61,431 bases of DNA, from positions 1 through 61,431 of the forward strand of contig JBNAVY010000009.1 of assembly GCA_049700195.1 (NCBI GenBank), in the 5' to 3' direction. The notes beneath the pieces are model-generated. The model made no database searches, was not told where the DNA came from, and saw only the letters and a list, made by a program, of their open reading frames with translations. Position numbers and translations under genes: made by a program. The stretch is from JBNAVY01 sp049700195. GTDB lineage: Bacteria; Bacillota; Thermoanaerobacteria; Thermoanaerobacterales; Thermoanaerobacteraceae. This document shows, piece after piece, positions 16,349 through 25,147 of the stretch (the stretch's first letter is position 1; each line of letters opens with the position of its first letter).

Positions 16349-17731
16349 ATGGATTACGAGAAAGATTTCGAAAAAGAAATCGAGAAGAATGACCCAGATA
16401 GCATAGTAGAAGAAGACATAAAACAAGAAGATGAGAAAATGGGCACTGGTAATTCTGAGGCTGACAATGCAGCAGATTATATAGAGGAAGGTAATAAAGA
16501 AGAAAAAACTGATTCGGCACAAGGATCTTTATCAAAGGTTGAATTCAGGAATGGCAAAAAAAGTATGGGTAAAATGATAAAGAGATTCAGAAAAAGGATG
16601 ATAGCTTCTTTTATAGCTGTTGCATTAATAGCTGCAATGATTGGCGGTGGTGTAACAGGGGCTTATATGAAGTATTATGGTGTTGGAGCATCTCCATCTG
16701 TTGTAACTCAGTACTTACCTTTATCAAACCCATCTGTTTCTTCAAATGGTTATCTAAATCTCATTCCAAATATATACAAAATAGTCAGTCCAGCAGTTGT
16801 AGAAATTGACACAAGTGTTACTTATACTAATGGGTACAAGAGCGGTTTGATGCCAAAAGGCAGTGGTTCTGGATTTATAATATCACCTGAGGGATATATT
16901 GTTACAAATAATCACGTTATTGATGGCGCTTCAAAAATAACAGTAAAATTAGCTGATGGAAGAACTGCTGATGCAAAATTAATTGGGAAAGATTCAAGAA
17001 CTGATTTGGCTGTTTTAAAAATTAATCTTCCAAATTTGCCTGTAGCAAAACTCGGAGATTCTTCTAAGTTGGTACCTGGTGATTTAGCTGTAGCAATAGG
17101 TAATCCTCTCGGAGATTCTTTTGCAGGTTCAGTTACTGCAGGTATTATAAGTGGACTTAACAGAAATCTGCAGAGTGATTATGGTCCTGTTAAGCTGATA
17201 CAGACAGATGCAGCCATAAACCCTGGCAACAGCGGTGGACCTTTGGTAAACAGCAATGCAGAAGTTGTTGGTATAACCAGTGTTAAGCTTACATCAATAG
17301 GCGGTTCAAGTGCACAGGATCCTTTCGGAATGTTCCAGAGTCAGAGCACTCCTGTTGAAGGTATGGGTTTTGCAATCCCAATAAATGAAGCAAAACCAAT
17401 AATTGATCAGATAATAAAACATGGATATGTTGAAAGACCAATGATGGGTATAGGAGCTCAGACCATTACAAAGGATGAAGCAGCACAGTATAATCTTCCT
17501 GTTGGAGTTTATGTTGCACAAGTACAGCCAAACAGTGGTGCAGATAAAGCAGGTATACAACCCGGTGATGTTATTACAAAAATTGATGGAACAGCAATTA
17601 CTTCTTTCGAACAACTTCAGAGTATTTTAAATAACCATAAAGTAGGAGATACAATAAATGTTACAATATGGAGGAATGGAAGCACTCTGACGTTACCGGT
17701 TAAGCTTGGCAGTAGTGCAAGTTTTCAATAA
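16349..17731 (+). CDS. htrA: HtrA-like membrane-anchored serine protease with PDZ domain
   Basis: A 460-residue quality-control protease for misfolded exported proteins. An acidic cytoplasmic region (1-80) and a basic stretch lead to one membrane helix (about 84-107); the protease faces outside. The chymotrypsin-like triad is His189 (TNNHVIDG), Asp219 (SRTDLAVL) and Ser295 (NPGNSGGPL), with the spacing of the DegP family. One PDZ domain (about 365-455, GVYVAQVQPNSGADKAGIQPGDVI) ends the protein. ATG 16349 is used; the GTG at 16340 overlaps the ribosome site. The long acidic N-terminal tail is larger than in E. coli DegP but usual for Gram-positive HtrA. Likely controlled by the adjacent two-component system. 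Confidence 0.92.
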   Translation: MDYEKDFEKEIEKNDPDSIVEEDIKQEDEKMGTGNSEADNAADYIEEGNKEEKTDSAQGSLSKVEFRNGKKSMGKMIKRFRKRMIASFIAVALIAAMIGGGVTGAYMKYYGVGASPSVVTQYLPLSNPSVSSNGYLNLIPNIYKIVSPAVVEIDTSVTYTNGYKSGLMPKGSGSGFIISPEGYIVTNNHVIDGASKITVKLADGRTADAKLIGKDSRTDLAVLKINLPNLPVAKLGDSSKLVPGDLAVAIGNPLGDSFAGSVTAGIISGLNRNLQSDYGPVKLIQTDAAINPGNSGGPLVNSNAEVVGITSVKLTSIGGSSAQDPFGMFQSQSTPVEGMGFAIPINEAKPIIDQIIKHGYVERPMMGIGAQTITKDEAAQYNLPVGVYVAQVQPNSGADKAGIQPGDVITKIDGTAITSFEQLQSILNNHKVGDTINVTIWRNGSTLTLPVKLGSSASFQ

Positions 17732-17755
17732 AAACAGCCTTAAGGCTGTTTTTTT
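17731..17755 (+). terminator. Terminator of htrA
   Basis: Perfect 11-bp arms AAAACAGCCTT / AAGGCTGTTTT run into a T-tract. Confidence 0.88.
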
Positions 17756-17833
17756 GTTGGAGTTTACAAGACAAATAGCTTTTTTTTTGTAATTAGGGTA
17801 TAATTAAAAATGATACACAGGAGGGTTGAAAAA

Positions 17834-18391
17834 ATGTATATTATAGCTGGTTTGGGCAATCCCGGCAAAGAATATGATGGCACAAGGCATAATATGGGAT
17901 TTATGGCTGTGGATATTTTATCAGAAAAGTTAGGCATTGATGTTTGCAAAGTAAAGTTTAAATCTCTTATAGGTGAAGGAATATATAAAGGAGAAAAAAT
18001 TATACTGCAGAAGCCTCAGACTTTTATGAATTTAAGTGGTGAAGCACTTTATGATATTGTAAATTTTTATAAAATACCACTTGAAAATGTAATTGTTATT
18101 TATGATGATAAAGATTTAGATCTGGGGAAAATAAGGATAAGAAAAAAAGGGAGTGCTGGTGGGCATAATGGAATGAAATCTATTATATATCTTTTAAATA
18201 GTGAAGATTTTCCACGCATAAGAATAGGAATAGGGAAACCTGAAAAAGACCTTGTAAGACATGTTCTTAGTCGCTTTAATGAATTTGACAGGGAAGCTGC
18301 ATATCAAGGGGTTTTAAAAGCTGCACAGGCTTGCATTGATATATTAGAAAATGGCATTGAACATGCAATGAGTAATTTTAATGGTGGATGA
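17834..18391 (+). CDS. pth: Peptidyl-tRNA hydrolase
   Basis: A 185-residue Pth that frees tRNA from stalled peptidyl-tRNA. LGNPGKEYDGTRHNMG holds Asn9 and the catalytic His19; KPQTFMNLSG and IYDDKDLDLGKIRIR (with the active-site Asp) and GSAGGHNGMKSI follow in order. ATG 17834 is chosen because CAGGAGGGTTG lies just before it; the ATG at 17810 precedes that site. It starts the conserved pth-mfd block (spoVC-mfd in Bacillus). Confidence 0.96.
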   Translation: MYIIAGLGNPGKEYDGTRHNMGFMAVDILSEKLGIDVCKVKFKSLIGEGIYKGEKIILQKPQTFMNLSGEALYDIVNFYKIPLENVIVIYDDKDLDLGKIRIRKKGSAGGHNGMKSIIYLLNSEDFPRIRIGIGKPEKDLVRHVLSRFNEFDREAAYQGVLKAAQACIDILENGIEHAMSNFNGG

Positions 18392-18437
18392 AATTAATGT
18401 TTTTTGGTTTTGAATTTAGTAATGCAGGGGTGAGGAT

Positions 18438-21400
18438 ATGTTTACAGAACAAATTAAACGTTTAAGGGAAGTCCAAGGAATTATAGAAAAAGTTTCAAGG
18501 GGAGAAACTCCAATTCTTGCATATGGACTTACTGAATCACAAAAAGCCCATATTACAAATCATATAATGAATGTTTTTAATAAAACAGTTTTATTTGTTA
18601 CTTATGATAATGTTGAGGCAAGGATCATATATGAAGATTTATCAAGTTTTACTAAAGGCAATGCTTATTTGTTTCCACCACGTGAGGCACTTTTTTATAA
18701 AATAGATGCAGCTAGTCAGAATATTACGTCTGAAAGATTAAATGTAATAACAAAAATTATAGACGGTAAACCTCATGGAATTGTGGTTTCAGCAGATGCA
18801 GTTTGTGGAAAGCTTATACCATTAGAGCTGTATAAAAAATATTATTTTGAGTATAAAGTTAATGACAGAATACTTTTAGACGATTTTATTAAAAATTTAA
18901 TTGTTATGGGGTATGAAAGAGTTGAATCTGTGGAGGGTAAAGGACAGTTTAGCATAAGAGGCGGAATAATAGATATTTTTCCTTTGATAGAAGATTATGC
19001 TTTTAGAATTGAGCTTTTTGATGATGAGATTGATTCTATAAGGAAGTTTGACGTTTTAACACAAAGGTCTATTAGCAATACTGATATTTGTGTTATATCA
19101 CCTGCTAAAGAATTTATTGCAGAGTCTTTGGAAATAAATCAGGGCATTTCTAATATATCAAAACATTTAAATATGTATTTAAATAAAATAGAAAAGATAA
19201 AAAGTGGTATTTCACAAAAGTTAAAAGATAAATTTGAAGAAATAATGGAGAATTTAAGTGAATTTAAAAGGTTTGAGAATATAAATGAACTTATAGACTA
19301 TTTTTATACAGTACCTAATTCTATATTTGATTATCTTCCAAAGGATTCTATAGTAATTTTAGACGAGAGTTTACGCATAAAGCAGAAAATAAATAATATA
19401 CGTAAAGAATTTAATGAGAATTTTAAGACACTTTTAGAAAAAGGAGAAGTTTTACCTGAACAGTCAAAGCTTATATTTGATTATGAAGATATTTTAAAAA
19501 AGGTCGAAAAGTTTCCAACAATACTTATGAATACTTTGGTAAGGCAGGATGGGGAACTGCAGCCAAGGGACATTGTTAACTTTATTTCAAAGTCTATGCA
19601 TCCGTTTCATGGGAAAATAGATATTCTTGTTGATGATTTAAAGTATTATAAAACTTCTGGCTATAAAGTTTTGCTTATGACAGGAAATAAAGAAAGAGCA
19701 TCTATATTAAAAAATGAACTTATGAATTACGGAATAGAAACTGTTATTACAGAAGATACAGAATATGATATTAAAAACGGACAAATAGTTTTATATCCTG
19801 GTTCTTTGAGCAAGGGTTTTGAATATGTTGATGCAAAGTTTGCAGTAATAAGTGACAAAGAAATATTCGGCCAGTCCAAAAAAGTAAGGAAGTCTAGAGC
19901 TATAAAGGGCTATGATAATATAAAAGATTTTTCAGAATTAACTGTAGGTTCATATGTTGTTCATTCAAATTATGGGATAGGTAAATATGAGGGAATTGAA
20001 AAAATTAAGTCTGATGGCGTAATTAAGGATTATTTAAAAATAATTTATGCTGGGAAAGACAAGCTTTTTTTGCCTGTTGAACAGATGAATCTAATTCAAA
20101 AATATATAGGACCGGACGATGTTGTACCTAAGTTAAATAAATTAGGAGGAAGTGAATGGATTAGGGCGAAAAGAAAGGCAAAAAAAGCTGTTGAAGATAT
20201 TGCTAAGGACTTAATAAAGCTTTATGCAAAGAGACAGACAGTTAAAGGTTATGCTTTTTCTCCAGATACTCCATGGCAAAAGGAATTTGAAGAGCAATTT
20301 CCTTATGAAGAGACAGAAGATCAATTGCGCTGTATAAAAGAGATAAAAGAGGATATGGAAAAAGAAAGGCCTATGGACAGGCTTTTGTGCGGAGATGTAG
20401 GATATGGGAAGACAGAAGTTGCGTTAAGAGCTGCTTTTAAAGCTGCTGCTGATGGAAAGCAGGTGGCTTTTTTATGCCCAACTACAATACTTGCACAGCA
20501 GCATTATACAAATTTTGCAGAAAGATTTAAGGATTTTCCTATAAAAGTTGAGATGTTAAGCAGATTTAGATCCTATAAAGAGCAGGGGCAGATTATAAAA
20601 GCATTGGCAGAAGGAAATATTGATATAATAGTTGGGACTCATAGACTTTTACAAAAAGATATAAAATTTAAGGATTTAGGTTTACTTATAATTGATGAAG
20701 AACATAGGTTTGGTGTAAAACATAAGGAAAAAATAAAAAAATTAAAAGAAAATATTGATGTATTATCTCTTTCAGCTACTCCTATTCCAAGGACTCTGCA
20801 TATGTCGTTAATTGGAATAAGAGATATGAGCGTTTTGGAAAATCCTCCAGAGGAAAGGTTTCCGGTTGAAACTTATGTAGTAGAATTTAATGAGGAAATT
20901 ATAAAGGATGCAATATTAAAAGAAATGGGAAGAGGAGGACAGGTTTATTTTGTTCATAATAGGGTAAATGGCATAGAAAAGATGGCTTTACTCATTAAAG
21001 AACTTATACCAAATTGTCGTGTAGCTGTAGCTCATGGGCAAATGGATGAAAATCAGCTTGAAGATGTTATGGTTGATTTTTTGAAGGGTGAATATGACGT
21101 TTTAGTTTGTACTACAATTATAGAGACTGGACTTGATATTCCTAATGTAAATACTATTATAATTAATGATGCTGATAAGTTAGGACTATCTCAGCTTTAT
21201 CAGTTAAGAGGCCGTGTTGGAAGATCTAACAGGCTTGCTTATGCTTATTTCACATATAGAAAAGATAAAGTCCTTACTGAGGTAGCAGAAAAGCGTCTAG
21301 AGGCTATTAAAGAGTTTACAGAGTTTGGGTCTGGATTTAAAATAGCTATGAGGGATCTCGAAATACGTGGGGCAGGTAATTTATTAGGGCAAGAACAGCA

Positions 21401-21947
21401 TGGTCATATAGATGCTATAGGTTATGATATGTATCTTAAACTTTTAGAGGATGCTGTGAGAAGTTTAAAAGGTGAGATTAAGGGAGAGGAAGTTAATACT
21501 TCTTTAGATATAAAAGTTGATGCATATATTGATTCTTTATATATTAAAGATGAAGATTCAAGGTTAGAAATGTACAAAAAGATTGCTTCAATAGAATCAA
21601 GGGAAGATATGAGGGAAGTTTCAGAGGAGCTGATAGATAGATTTGGTGATTATCCAAAAGCTGTTGGAGTACTTTTAGATATTGCATATCTGAAATCTCA
21701 GGCATCTAAGATTTTTGTCACGGAAATTGTTGAAAGAAATGGCTCGGTAATTTTAAAATTTAAAGATGAAAAATCAATAAATCATGAAACTATAGAATTA
21801 ATAGCAAAGGAATATCCAAACAGAATAATATTTTCTAATCAGATTCCTCCTTACCTTGTGTATAAAATAATAAAAAAAGAAACTATACAAGAGGAATTAA
21901 TTGATTTAGTAGAAAAAATTAAAAATTTGCAGGCAGGTAAAAATTAA
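18438..21947 (+). CDS. mfd: Transcription-repair coupling factor
   Basis: A 1169-residue Mfd, full length. It removes RNA polymerase stalled at DNA lesions and recruits UvrA. The N-terminal UvrB-like module (about 20-350), the CarD-like RNA-polymerase interaction domain (VGSYVVHSNYGIGKYEGI, about 510-570) and the RecG-like translocase follow in order. The translocase has Walker A GDVGYGKTEVA (about 652-662), the DEEH box IIDEEHRFG, LSATPIPRTL, IETGLDIPNVNT and RGRVGRS. A C-terminal TRCF domain ends the protein. GGGGTGAGGAT is the ribosome site. It lies between pth and a prsA-like gene, as in many Clostridia. Confidence 0.97.
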   Translation: MFTEQIKRLREVQGIIEKVSRGETPILAYGLTESQKAHITNHIMNVFNKTVLFVTYDNVEARIIYEDLSSFTKGNAYLFPPREALFYKIDAASQNITSERLNVITKIIDGKPHGIVVSADAVCGKLIPLELYKKYYFEYKVNDRILLDDFIKNLIVMGYERVESVEGKGQFSIRGGIIDIFPLIEDYAFRIELFDDEIDSIRKFDVLTQRSISNTDICVISPAKEFIAESLEINQGISNISKHLNMYLNKIEKIKSGISQKLKDKFEEIMENLSEFKRFENINELIDYFYTVPNSIFDYLPKDSIVILDESLRIKQKINNIRKEFNENFKTLLEKGEVLPEQSKLIFDYEDILKKVEKFPTILMNTLVRQDGELQPRDIVNFISKSMHPFHGKIDILVDDLKYYKTSGYKVLLMTGNKERASILKNELMNYGIETVITEDTEYDIKNGQIVLYPGSLSKGFEYVDAKFAVISDKEIFGQSKKVRKSRAIKGYDNIKDFSELTVGSYVVHSNYGIGKYEGIEKIKSDGVIKDYLKIIYAGKDKLFLPVEQMNLIQKYIGPDDVVPKLNKLGGSEWIRAKRKAKKAVEDIAKDLIKLYAKRQTVKGYAFSPDTPWQKEFEEQFPYEETEDQLRCIKEIKEDMEKERPMDRLLCGDVGYGKTEVALRAAFKAAADGKQVAFLCPTTILAQQHYTNFAERFKDFPIKVEMLSRFRSYKEQGQIIKALAEGNIDIIVGTHRLLQKDIKFKDLGLLIIDEEHRFGVKHKEKIKKLKENIDVLSLSATPIPRTLHMSLIGIRDMSVLENPPEERFPVETYVVEFNEEIIKDAILKEMGRGGQVYFVHNRVNGIEKMALLIKELIPNCRVAVAHGQMDENQLEDVMVDFLKGEYDVLVCTTIIETGLDIPNVNTIIINDADKLGLSQLYQLRGRVGRSNRLAYAYFTYRKDKVLTEVAEKRLEAIKEFTEFGSGFKIAMRDLEIRGAGNLLGQEQHGHIDAIGYDMYLKLLEDAVRSLKGEIKGEEVNTSLDIKVDAYIDSLYIKDEDSRLEMYKKIASIESREDMREVSEELIDRFGDYPKAVGVLLDIAYLKSQASKIFVTEIVERNGSVILKFKDEKSINHETIELIAKEYPNRIIFSNQIPPYLVYKIIKKETIQEELIDLVEKIKNLQAGKN

Positions 21948-22049
21948 TATATAATTAGATAGTAAGACAAAAGGTATAAGGCATTATTTTTTGTTTTTAA
22001 AAACCTTGTACTTATTGTAAGTTTAAAAAATGTCAGGAGGATGTGTGTT

Positions 22050-22955
22050 TTGAAAAAGAAGTTTATTTTTTTAGTAGTTTTATTATTATCAATTTTTATA
22101 ATAGCTTCATGTTCTTCAAAAAATGATATTGTAGCAAAGGTAAATGGGCAGGATATAACAAATGAGGAATACAAGAAAGCCTTTGATCAGGTTAAAAAGC
22201 AGATAGAAAGTGATCCATCATATAATAAAAATGTCTGGAATCAAGATTATCAAGGTAAAAAATTAATAGATGCAGTAAAGGAAAACGTCCTTAATAATCT
22301 TGTTACACAAAAAATACTGCTTCAGGAAGCTGAAAAGAAAAATATAAAGGTAACTGATAAAGAAGTTACAAATGAATATGATAAAGAAAAACAGACCAAT
22401 AAAGATATAACTAAACAAGATGTAAAAGATTATTTAATTATTACAAAACTTTTTGATGATTATACAAAAGATGTCAAGGTGACTCCAGAAGAAGTAAAAA
22501 AATATTATGATGAAAATAAAAATCAGTTTGAGGTTGTAAAAGCAAGTCATATATTAGTTCCAGATGAAAAGACTGCAAATGAAATTTATGACAAGCTTAT
22601 GAAAGGTGCTGACTTTGCTGCTCTTGCAAAAGAATACTCTATAGACACTTCAAACAAGGATAAAGGTGGGGATTTAGGAGAATTTCCACATGGTGTAATG
22701 GTACCTGAATTTGATAAAGCGGTTTTTGCACTAAAAAAAGGTGAAATATCTAAACCTGTAAAAACTCAGTATGGATACCATATAATTAAATCTGAAGGAG
22801 TAACTATTAAACCATTTGATGAAGTTAAAGACAGCATCGAGAAATATCTTTTAGATAATAAAAAAAATTCAGTTATAAAAGAAAAATATGATGCTCTTGA
22901 AAAAGAAGCTAAAGTAGAAAAGTTTCCACAGAATATTAAAGTTACAGTTAGTTAA
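22050..22955 (+). CDS. prsA: PrsA-like peptidyl-prolyl isomerase lipoprotein (foldase)
   Basis: A 301-residue exported chaperone. The N-terminus (KKKF, a hydrophobic run, then IIASC) is a lipoprotein signal with Cys21 as the lipidated residue. A SurA-like N-terminal helix region (VAKVNGQDITNEEY) and a parvulin domain (VKASHILVPDEKTANEIYDKL, GGDLGEFPHG, VKTQYGYHIIK) follow, then a charged C-terminal helix. TTG 22050 is chosen since CAGGAGG (22034-22040) lies 9 nt before it; the ATG 22041 directly abuts that site. It folds secreted proteins at the membrane surface and so works in the same compartment as HtrA. Confidence 0.92.
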   Translation: MKKKFIFLVVLLLSIFIIASCSSKNDIVAKVNGQDITNEEYKKAFDQVKKQIESDPSYNKNVWNQDYQGKKLIDAVKENVLNNLVTQKILLQEAEKKNIKVTDKEVTNEYDKEKQTNKDITKQDVKDYLIITKLFDDYTKDVKVTPEEVKKYYDENKNQFEVVKASHILVPDEKTANEIYDKLMKGADFAALAKEYSIDTSNKDKGGDLGEFPHGVMVPEFDKAVFALKKGEISKPVKTQYGYHIIKSEGVTIKPFDEVKDSIEKYLLDNKKNSVIKEKYDALEKEAKVEKFPQNIKVTVS

Positions 22956-22970
22956 AAATATTTATAGGTA

Positions 22971-23019
22971 AAATTTATACGTAAAAAAGGCACTAAGTGC
23001 CTTTTTTACGTATAAATTT
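22971..23019. terminator. Terminator after prsA
   Basis: Perfect 22-bp arms (22971-22992 / 22998-23019) with a 5-nt loop and an internal run of six T on the descending arm. The predicted spoVT -35 element (23010-23014) lies in this arm. Confidence 0.85.
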
Positions 23020-23037
23020 ATGGAAAATCATAAATAC
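23010..23037 (+). promoter_or_regulatory. Candidate forespore (sigma-F/G type) promoter of spoVT
   Basis: GTATA (23010-23014) is followed 14-15 nt later by CATAAATACTA (from 23029). The same GTATA plus AA-rich -10 arrangement is seen before spoIIR and the SASP gene. In Bacillus spoVT is a sigma-G gene. The match to consensus is partial. Confidence 0.35.
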
Positions 23038-23078
23038 TAATCATGAACTTAAAATTTTAGGAAATGGAGGTACAAAAT

Positions 23079-23627
23079 TTGAAAGCAACAGGAATAGTAA
23101 GAAGAATAGACGACCTTGGCAGGGTGGTAATTCCTAAAGAGATAAGGAGAACCTTAAGAATTAAAGAAGGAGACCCTCTTGAAATTTTTACAGATAAAGA
23201 AGGTGAAATAATACTTAAGAAGTATTCTCCTATAAGTGAACTTGGAGATTTTGCACAAGAATATGCTGATAGTATTTATCAGTCAACAAAACATTCTGTG
23301 TGTATTACAGATGGAGATAGTGTAATTGCAGTTTCAGGTGCTTCGAAAAAAGAGTTAATTGATAAACCAATAAGTCAGGAACTTGAAAAGTATATATTAG
23401 ATAAAAAAACCGTATTATTAGGAGGTAAAGATAAAGGAACAATAAATATAGTAGAAGGTCAGGATTTTAATGTAGCATATCAGGCTATAGCACCAATTAT
23501 ATCAAGAGGTGATACTATTGGCAGTGTTGTGATTTTTACAAAAGAATCAGGGGAGACCTTAAGTGAAATAGAAGAAAAAATTGCGGAAACAGCTGCTGCC
23601 TTTTTGGGAAAGCAAATGGAAGAATAG
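23079..23627 (+). CDS. spoVT: Stage V sporulation transcription factor SpoVT
   Basis: A 182-residue AbrB-family regulator that modulates forespore genes late in sporulation. The swapped-hairpin AbrB DNA-binding domain is at residues 1-50 (GIVRRIDDLGRVVIPKEIRRTL, EGDPLEIF). A C-terminal GAF-like sensor domain follows (about 55-180), including VCITDGDSVIAVSGA and APIISRGDTIGSVVIF. TTG 23079 is chosen: GGAGGT (23066-23071) is 7 nt upstream, and the ATG 23064 merely opens that site. The length matches Bacillus SpoVT (178). Confidence 0.96.
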   Translation: MKATGIVRRIDDLGRVVIPKEIRRTLRIKEGDPLEIFTDKEGEIILKKYSPISELGDFAQEYADSIYQSTKHSVCITDGDSVIAVSGASKKELIDKPISQELEKYILDKKTVLLGGKDKGTINIVEGQDFNVAYQAIAPIISRGDTIGSVVIFTKESGETLSEIEEKIAETAAAFLGKQMEE

Positions 23628-23649
23628 GTATATATACACTAACATATCA

Positions 23650-23691
23650 CCTCCTGCATATTATGAATTAAAAATAAATATATGCAGGAGG
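23650..23691 (+). promoter_or_regulatory. Hairpin that would bury the yabG ribosome binding site
   Basis: Arms CCTCCTGCATAT (23650-23661) and ATATGCAGGAGG (23680-23691) are perfect 12-bp inverted complements with an 18-nt loop. The right arm contains the whole Shine-Dalgarno sequence AGGAGG of yabG, seven nt before its ATG. No T-run follows, so it is not a terminator. It acts only if transcription starts upstream of 23650. Confidence 0.6.
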
Positions 23692-23698
23692 GTATATT

Positions 23699-24550
23699 AT
23701 GTCTTTCAGAATAAATGACATTGTTACTCGGAAATCTTATAATTCAGATATATTATTTAAAATTATAAATATAATTGAAAATAAAGGTGTTAAACATTAT
23801 TTGCTTCATGGAATAAATATGAGGATAATTGCAGATGCACCAGAAGATGATCTTGAGGAGGTTTCAAGGTCTAGTATTTTAGAATATGATAAACCTTACA
23901 GAGAAAAAGCTGAATATCTTCTAAAAAAAATTGCTTTTTCAAAAAGCAACACAATAAAAAAAGGCGTGATGCGTTCAAATCGGCAAGAGCCTTATGGAAA
24001 ACCAGGAAAAGTTCTTCACATAGACGGAGATGAAGAATATCTTAATATATGTCTTGAGGCGTATAGAAAAGCTGGTATGGAGGCTATAGGGTATGTTGTT
24101 GAGGAAAAAGAACAGCCTCAGAAAATATTTCAGTTTTTAGATGAACACAGACCTGATATTTTAGTTTTAACTGGTCATGACAGTATTAAAAACAGAAGAA
24201 ATTTTGAAGATATTGACAATTACAGGAATTCAAAATATTTTATAGAAGCTGTTAAAAATGCGAGGAAATATGAACCTTCATTAGATAATCTTGTAATATT
24301 TGCTGGCGCATGTCAATCAAATTATGAAGCTCTAATTAAGGCTGGAGCTAATTATGCTAGTTCTCCAGATAGAGTATTGATACACTGTTTAGATCCTGTA
24401 TTGGTAAGTGAGAAAGTTGCATTTTCGCATATAAATGAGCTGGTAAAAATTGAAGAACTTTTAGAAAACACTGTAACTGGATCTGCAGGAATAGGGGGAC
24501 TTCAGACTATGGGTAAATTCAGATATGGTATTCCTAAAGGGAAATTTTAA
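23699..24550 (+). CDS. yabG: Sporulation-specific protease YabG
   Basis: A 283-residue YabG peptidase, which trims spore-coat proteins and, in Clostridioides, processes germination proteins (preproSleC, CspBA). The N-terminal SH3-like start (FRINDIVTRKSYNSDILFKI), the central GKVLHIDGDEEYLNICLEAY, DILVLTGHDS and IFAGACQSNYEALIKAGANYASSPDRVLIH match the family; the catalytic Cys/His pair is presumed to be in the GHDS and GACQS segments. It is a mother-cell (sigma-K) gene in Bacillus. The spoVT-yabG-veg-sipL order is typical of sporulating Clostridia. A hairpin masks its ribosome site. Confidence 0.95.
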   Translation: MSFRINDIVTRKSYNSDILFKIINIIENKGVKHYLLHGINMRIIADAPEDDLEEVSRSSILEYDKPYREKAEYLLKKIAFSKSNTIKKGVMRSNRQEPYGKPGKVLHIDGDEEYLNICLEAYRKAGMEAIGYVVEEKEQPQKIFQFLDEHRPDILVLTGHDSIKNRRNFEDIDNYRNSKYFIEAVKNARKYEPSLDNLVIFAGACQSNYEALIKAGANYASSPDRVLIHCLDPVLVSEKVAFSHINELVKIEELLENTVTGSAGIGGLQTMGKFRYGIPKGKF

Positions 24551-24588
24551 ATAGATAAAACGGACTTTAAAGTCCGTTTTATCTATTT
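24549..24588. terminator. Terminator of yabG
   Basis: Perfect 20-bp arms (24549-24568 / 24569-24588), with a G/C core CGGACTTT / AAAGTCCG and T-rich tail. Confidence 0.85.
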
Positions 24589-24666
24589 AAAGCCAAAAAA
24601 AGCTGTTATATAGAAATAATAGCTGTATTTCGAGGATTTTTTAGCTTTTTCAGGTATAAAATAATA

Positions 24667-24696
24667 TTGACAAGATAGGGTAATGACTGATATAAT
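24667..24696 (+). promoter_or_regulatory. veg promoter P1
   Basis: A perfect TTGACA (24667-24672), an 18-nt spacer and a perfect TATAAT (24691-24696). Confidence 0.8.
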
Positions 24697-24707
24697 ATTA
24701 TATTTTC

Positions 24708-24736
24708 TTGACATGGATTGAAAAATGTGTTATAAT
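24708..24736 (+). promoter_or_regulatory. veg promoter P2
   Basis: A perfect TTGACA (24708-24713), a 17-nt spacer and a perfect TATAAT (24731-24736), giving a start near 24743, just before the ribosome site AAGGAG (24755-24760). Confidence 0.9.
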
Positions 24737-24769
24737 ATTTTCACAATGGTGTTTAAGGAGTTGATGGAG

Positions 24770-25033
24770 TTGGCCGATAGATTAGCCCTTAGTGAAATAA
24801 AACGGCAGCTTGAAAATCATGTTGGATCAAGAGTACGCTTAAAGACAAATGGTGGACGCAAAAAGATCATAGTCAAAGAAGGGTTTCTTGAAAAAACATA
24901 TCCAAGTATTTTTATTGTTATGATTGATGGGCAAGGGGCATCCCGTAGGGTTTCATATAGTTATTCTGACATCCTGACGGACACGGTAGAACTCACAGTG
25001 ATGGACGGGGAAAAGAAAATACAATGTATGTAA
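24770..25033 (+). CDS. veg: Veg protein
   Basis: An 87-residue Veg-family protein (LALSEIKRQLENHVGSRVRLKTNGGRKK, VKEGFLEKTYPSIFIVMID, RRVSYSYSDILTDTVEL). Veg is a small beta-barrel-like protein that stimulates biofilm genes and affects spore outgrowth in Bacillus; its molecular activity is not settled. TTG 24770 is preferred: AAGGAG (24755-24760) is 9 nt upstream; ATG 24764 would leave only 3 nt. It sits behind two tandem consensus promoters, matching the fame of the Bacillus veg promoter as one of the strongest. Confidence 0.92.
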   Translation: MADRLALSEIKRQLENHVGSRVRLKTNGGRKKIIVKEGFLEKTYPSIFIVMIDGQGASRRVSYSYSDILTDTVELTVMDGEKKIQCM

Positions 25034-25063
25034 AGAACTGATTTTTTCAGTTCTTTATTTTTG
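25032..25063 (+). terminator. Terminator of veg
   Basis: A 10-bp stem AAAGAACTGA / TCAGTTCTTT followed by ATTTTTG. Confidence 0.85.
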
Positions 25064-25147
25064 TGGCATATTTTTACCTGCAATTATATATTATTATATT
25101 AGCAAATTATGTTTAATGCTTTTATTATGTTATAAGGAGGTAGAAAT

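Noticed and set aside
23650..23691. Terminator for spoVT
   Set aside because: No T-run follows the hairpin; the right arm is the yabG ribosome site, so a regulatory hairpin is the better reading.
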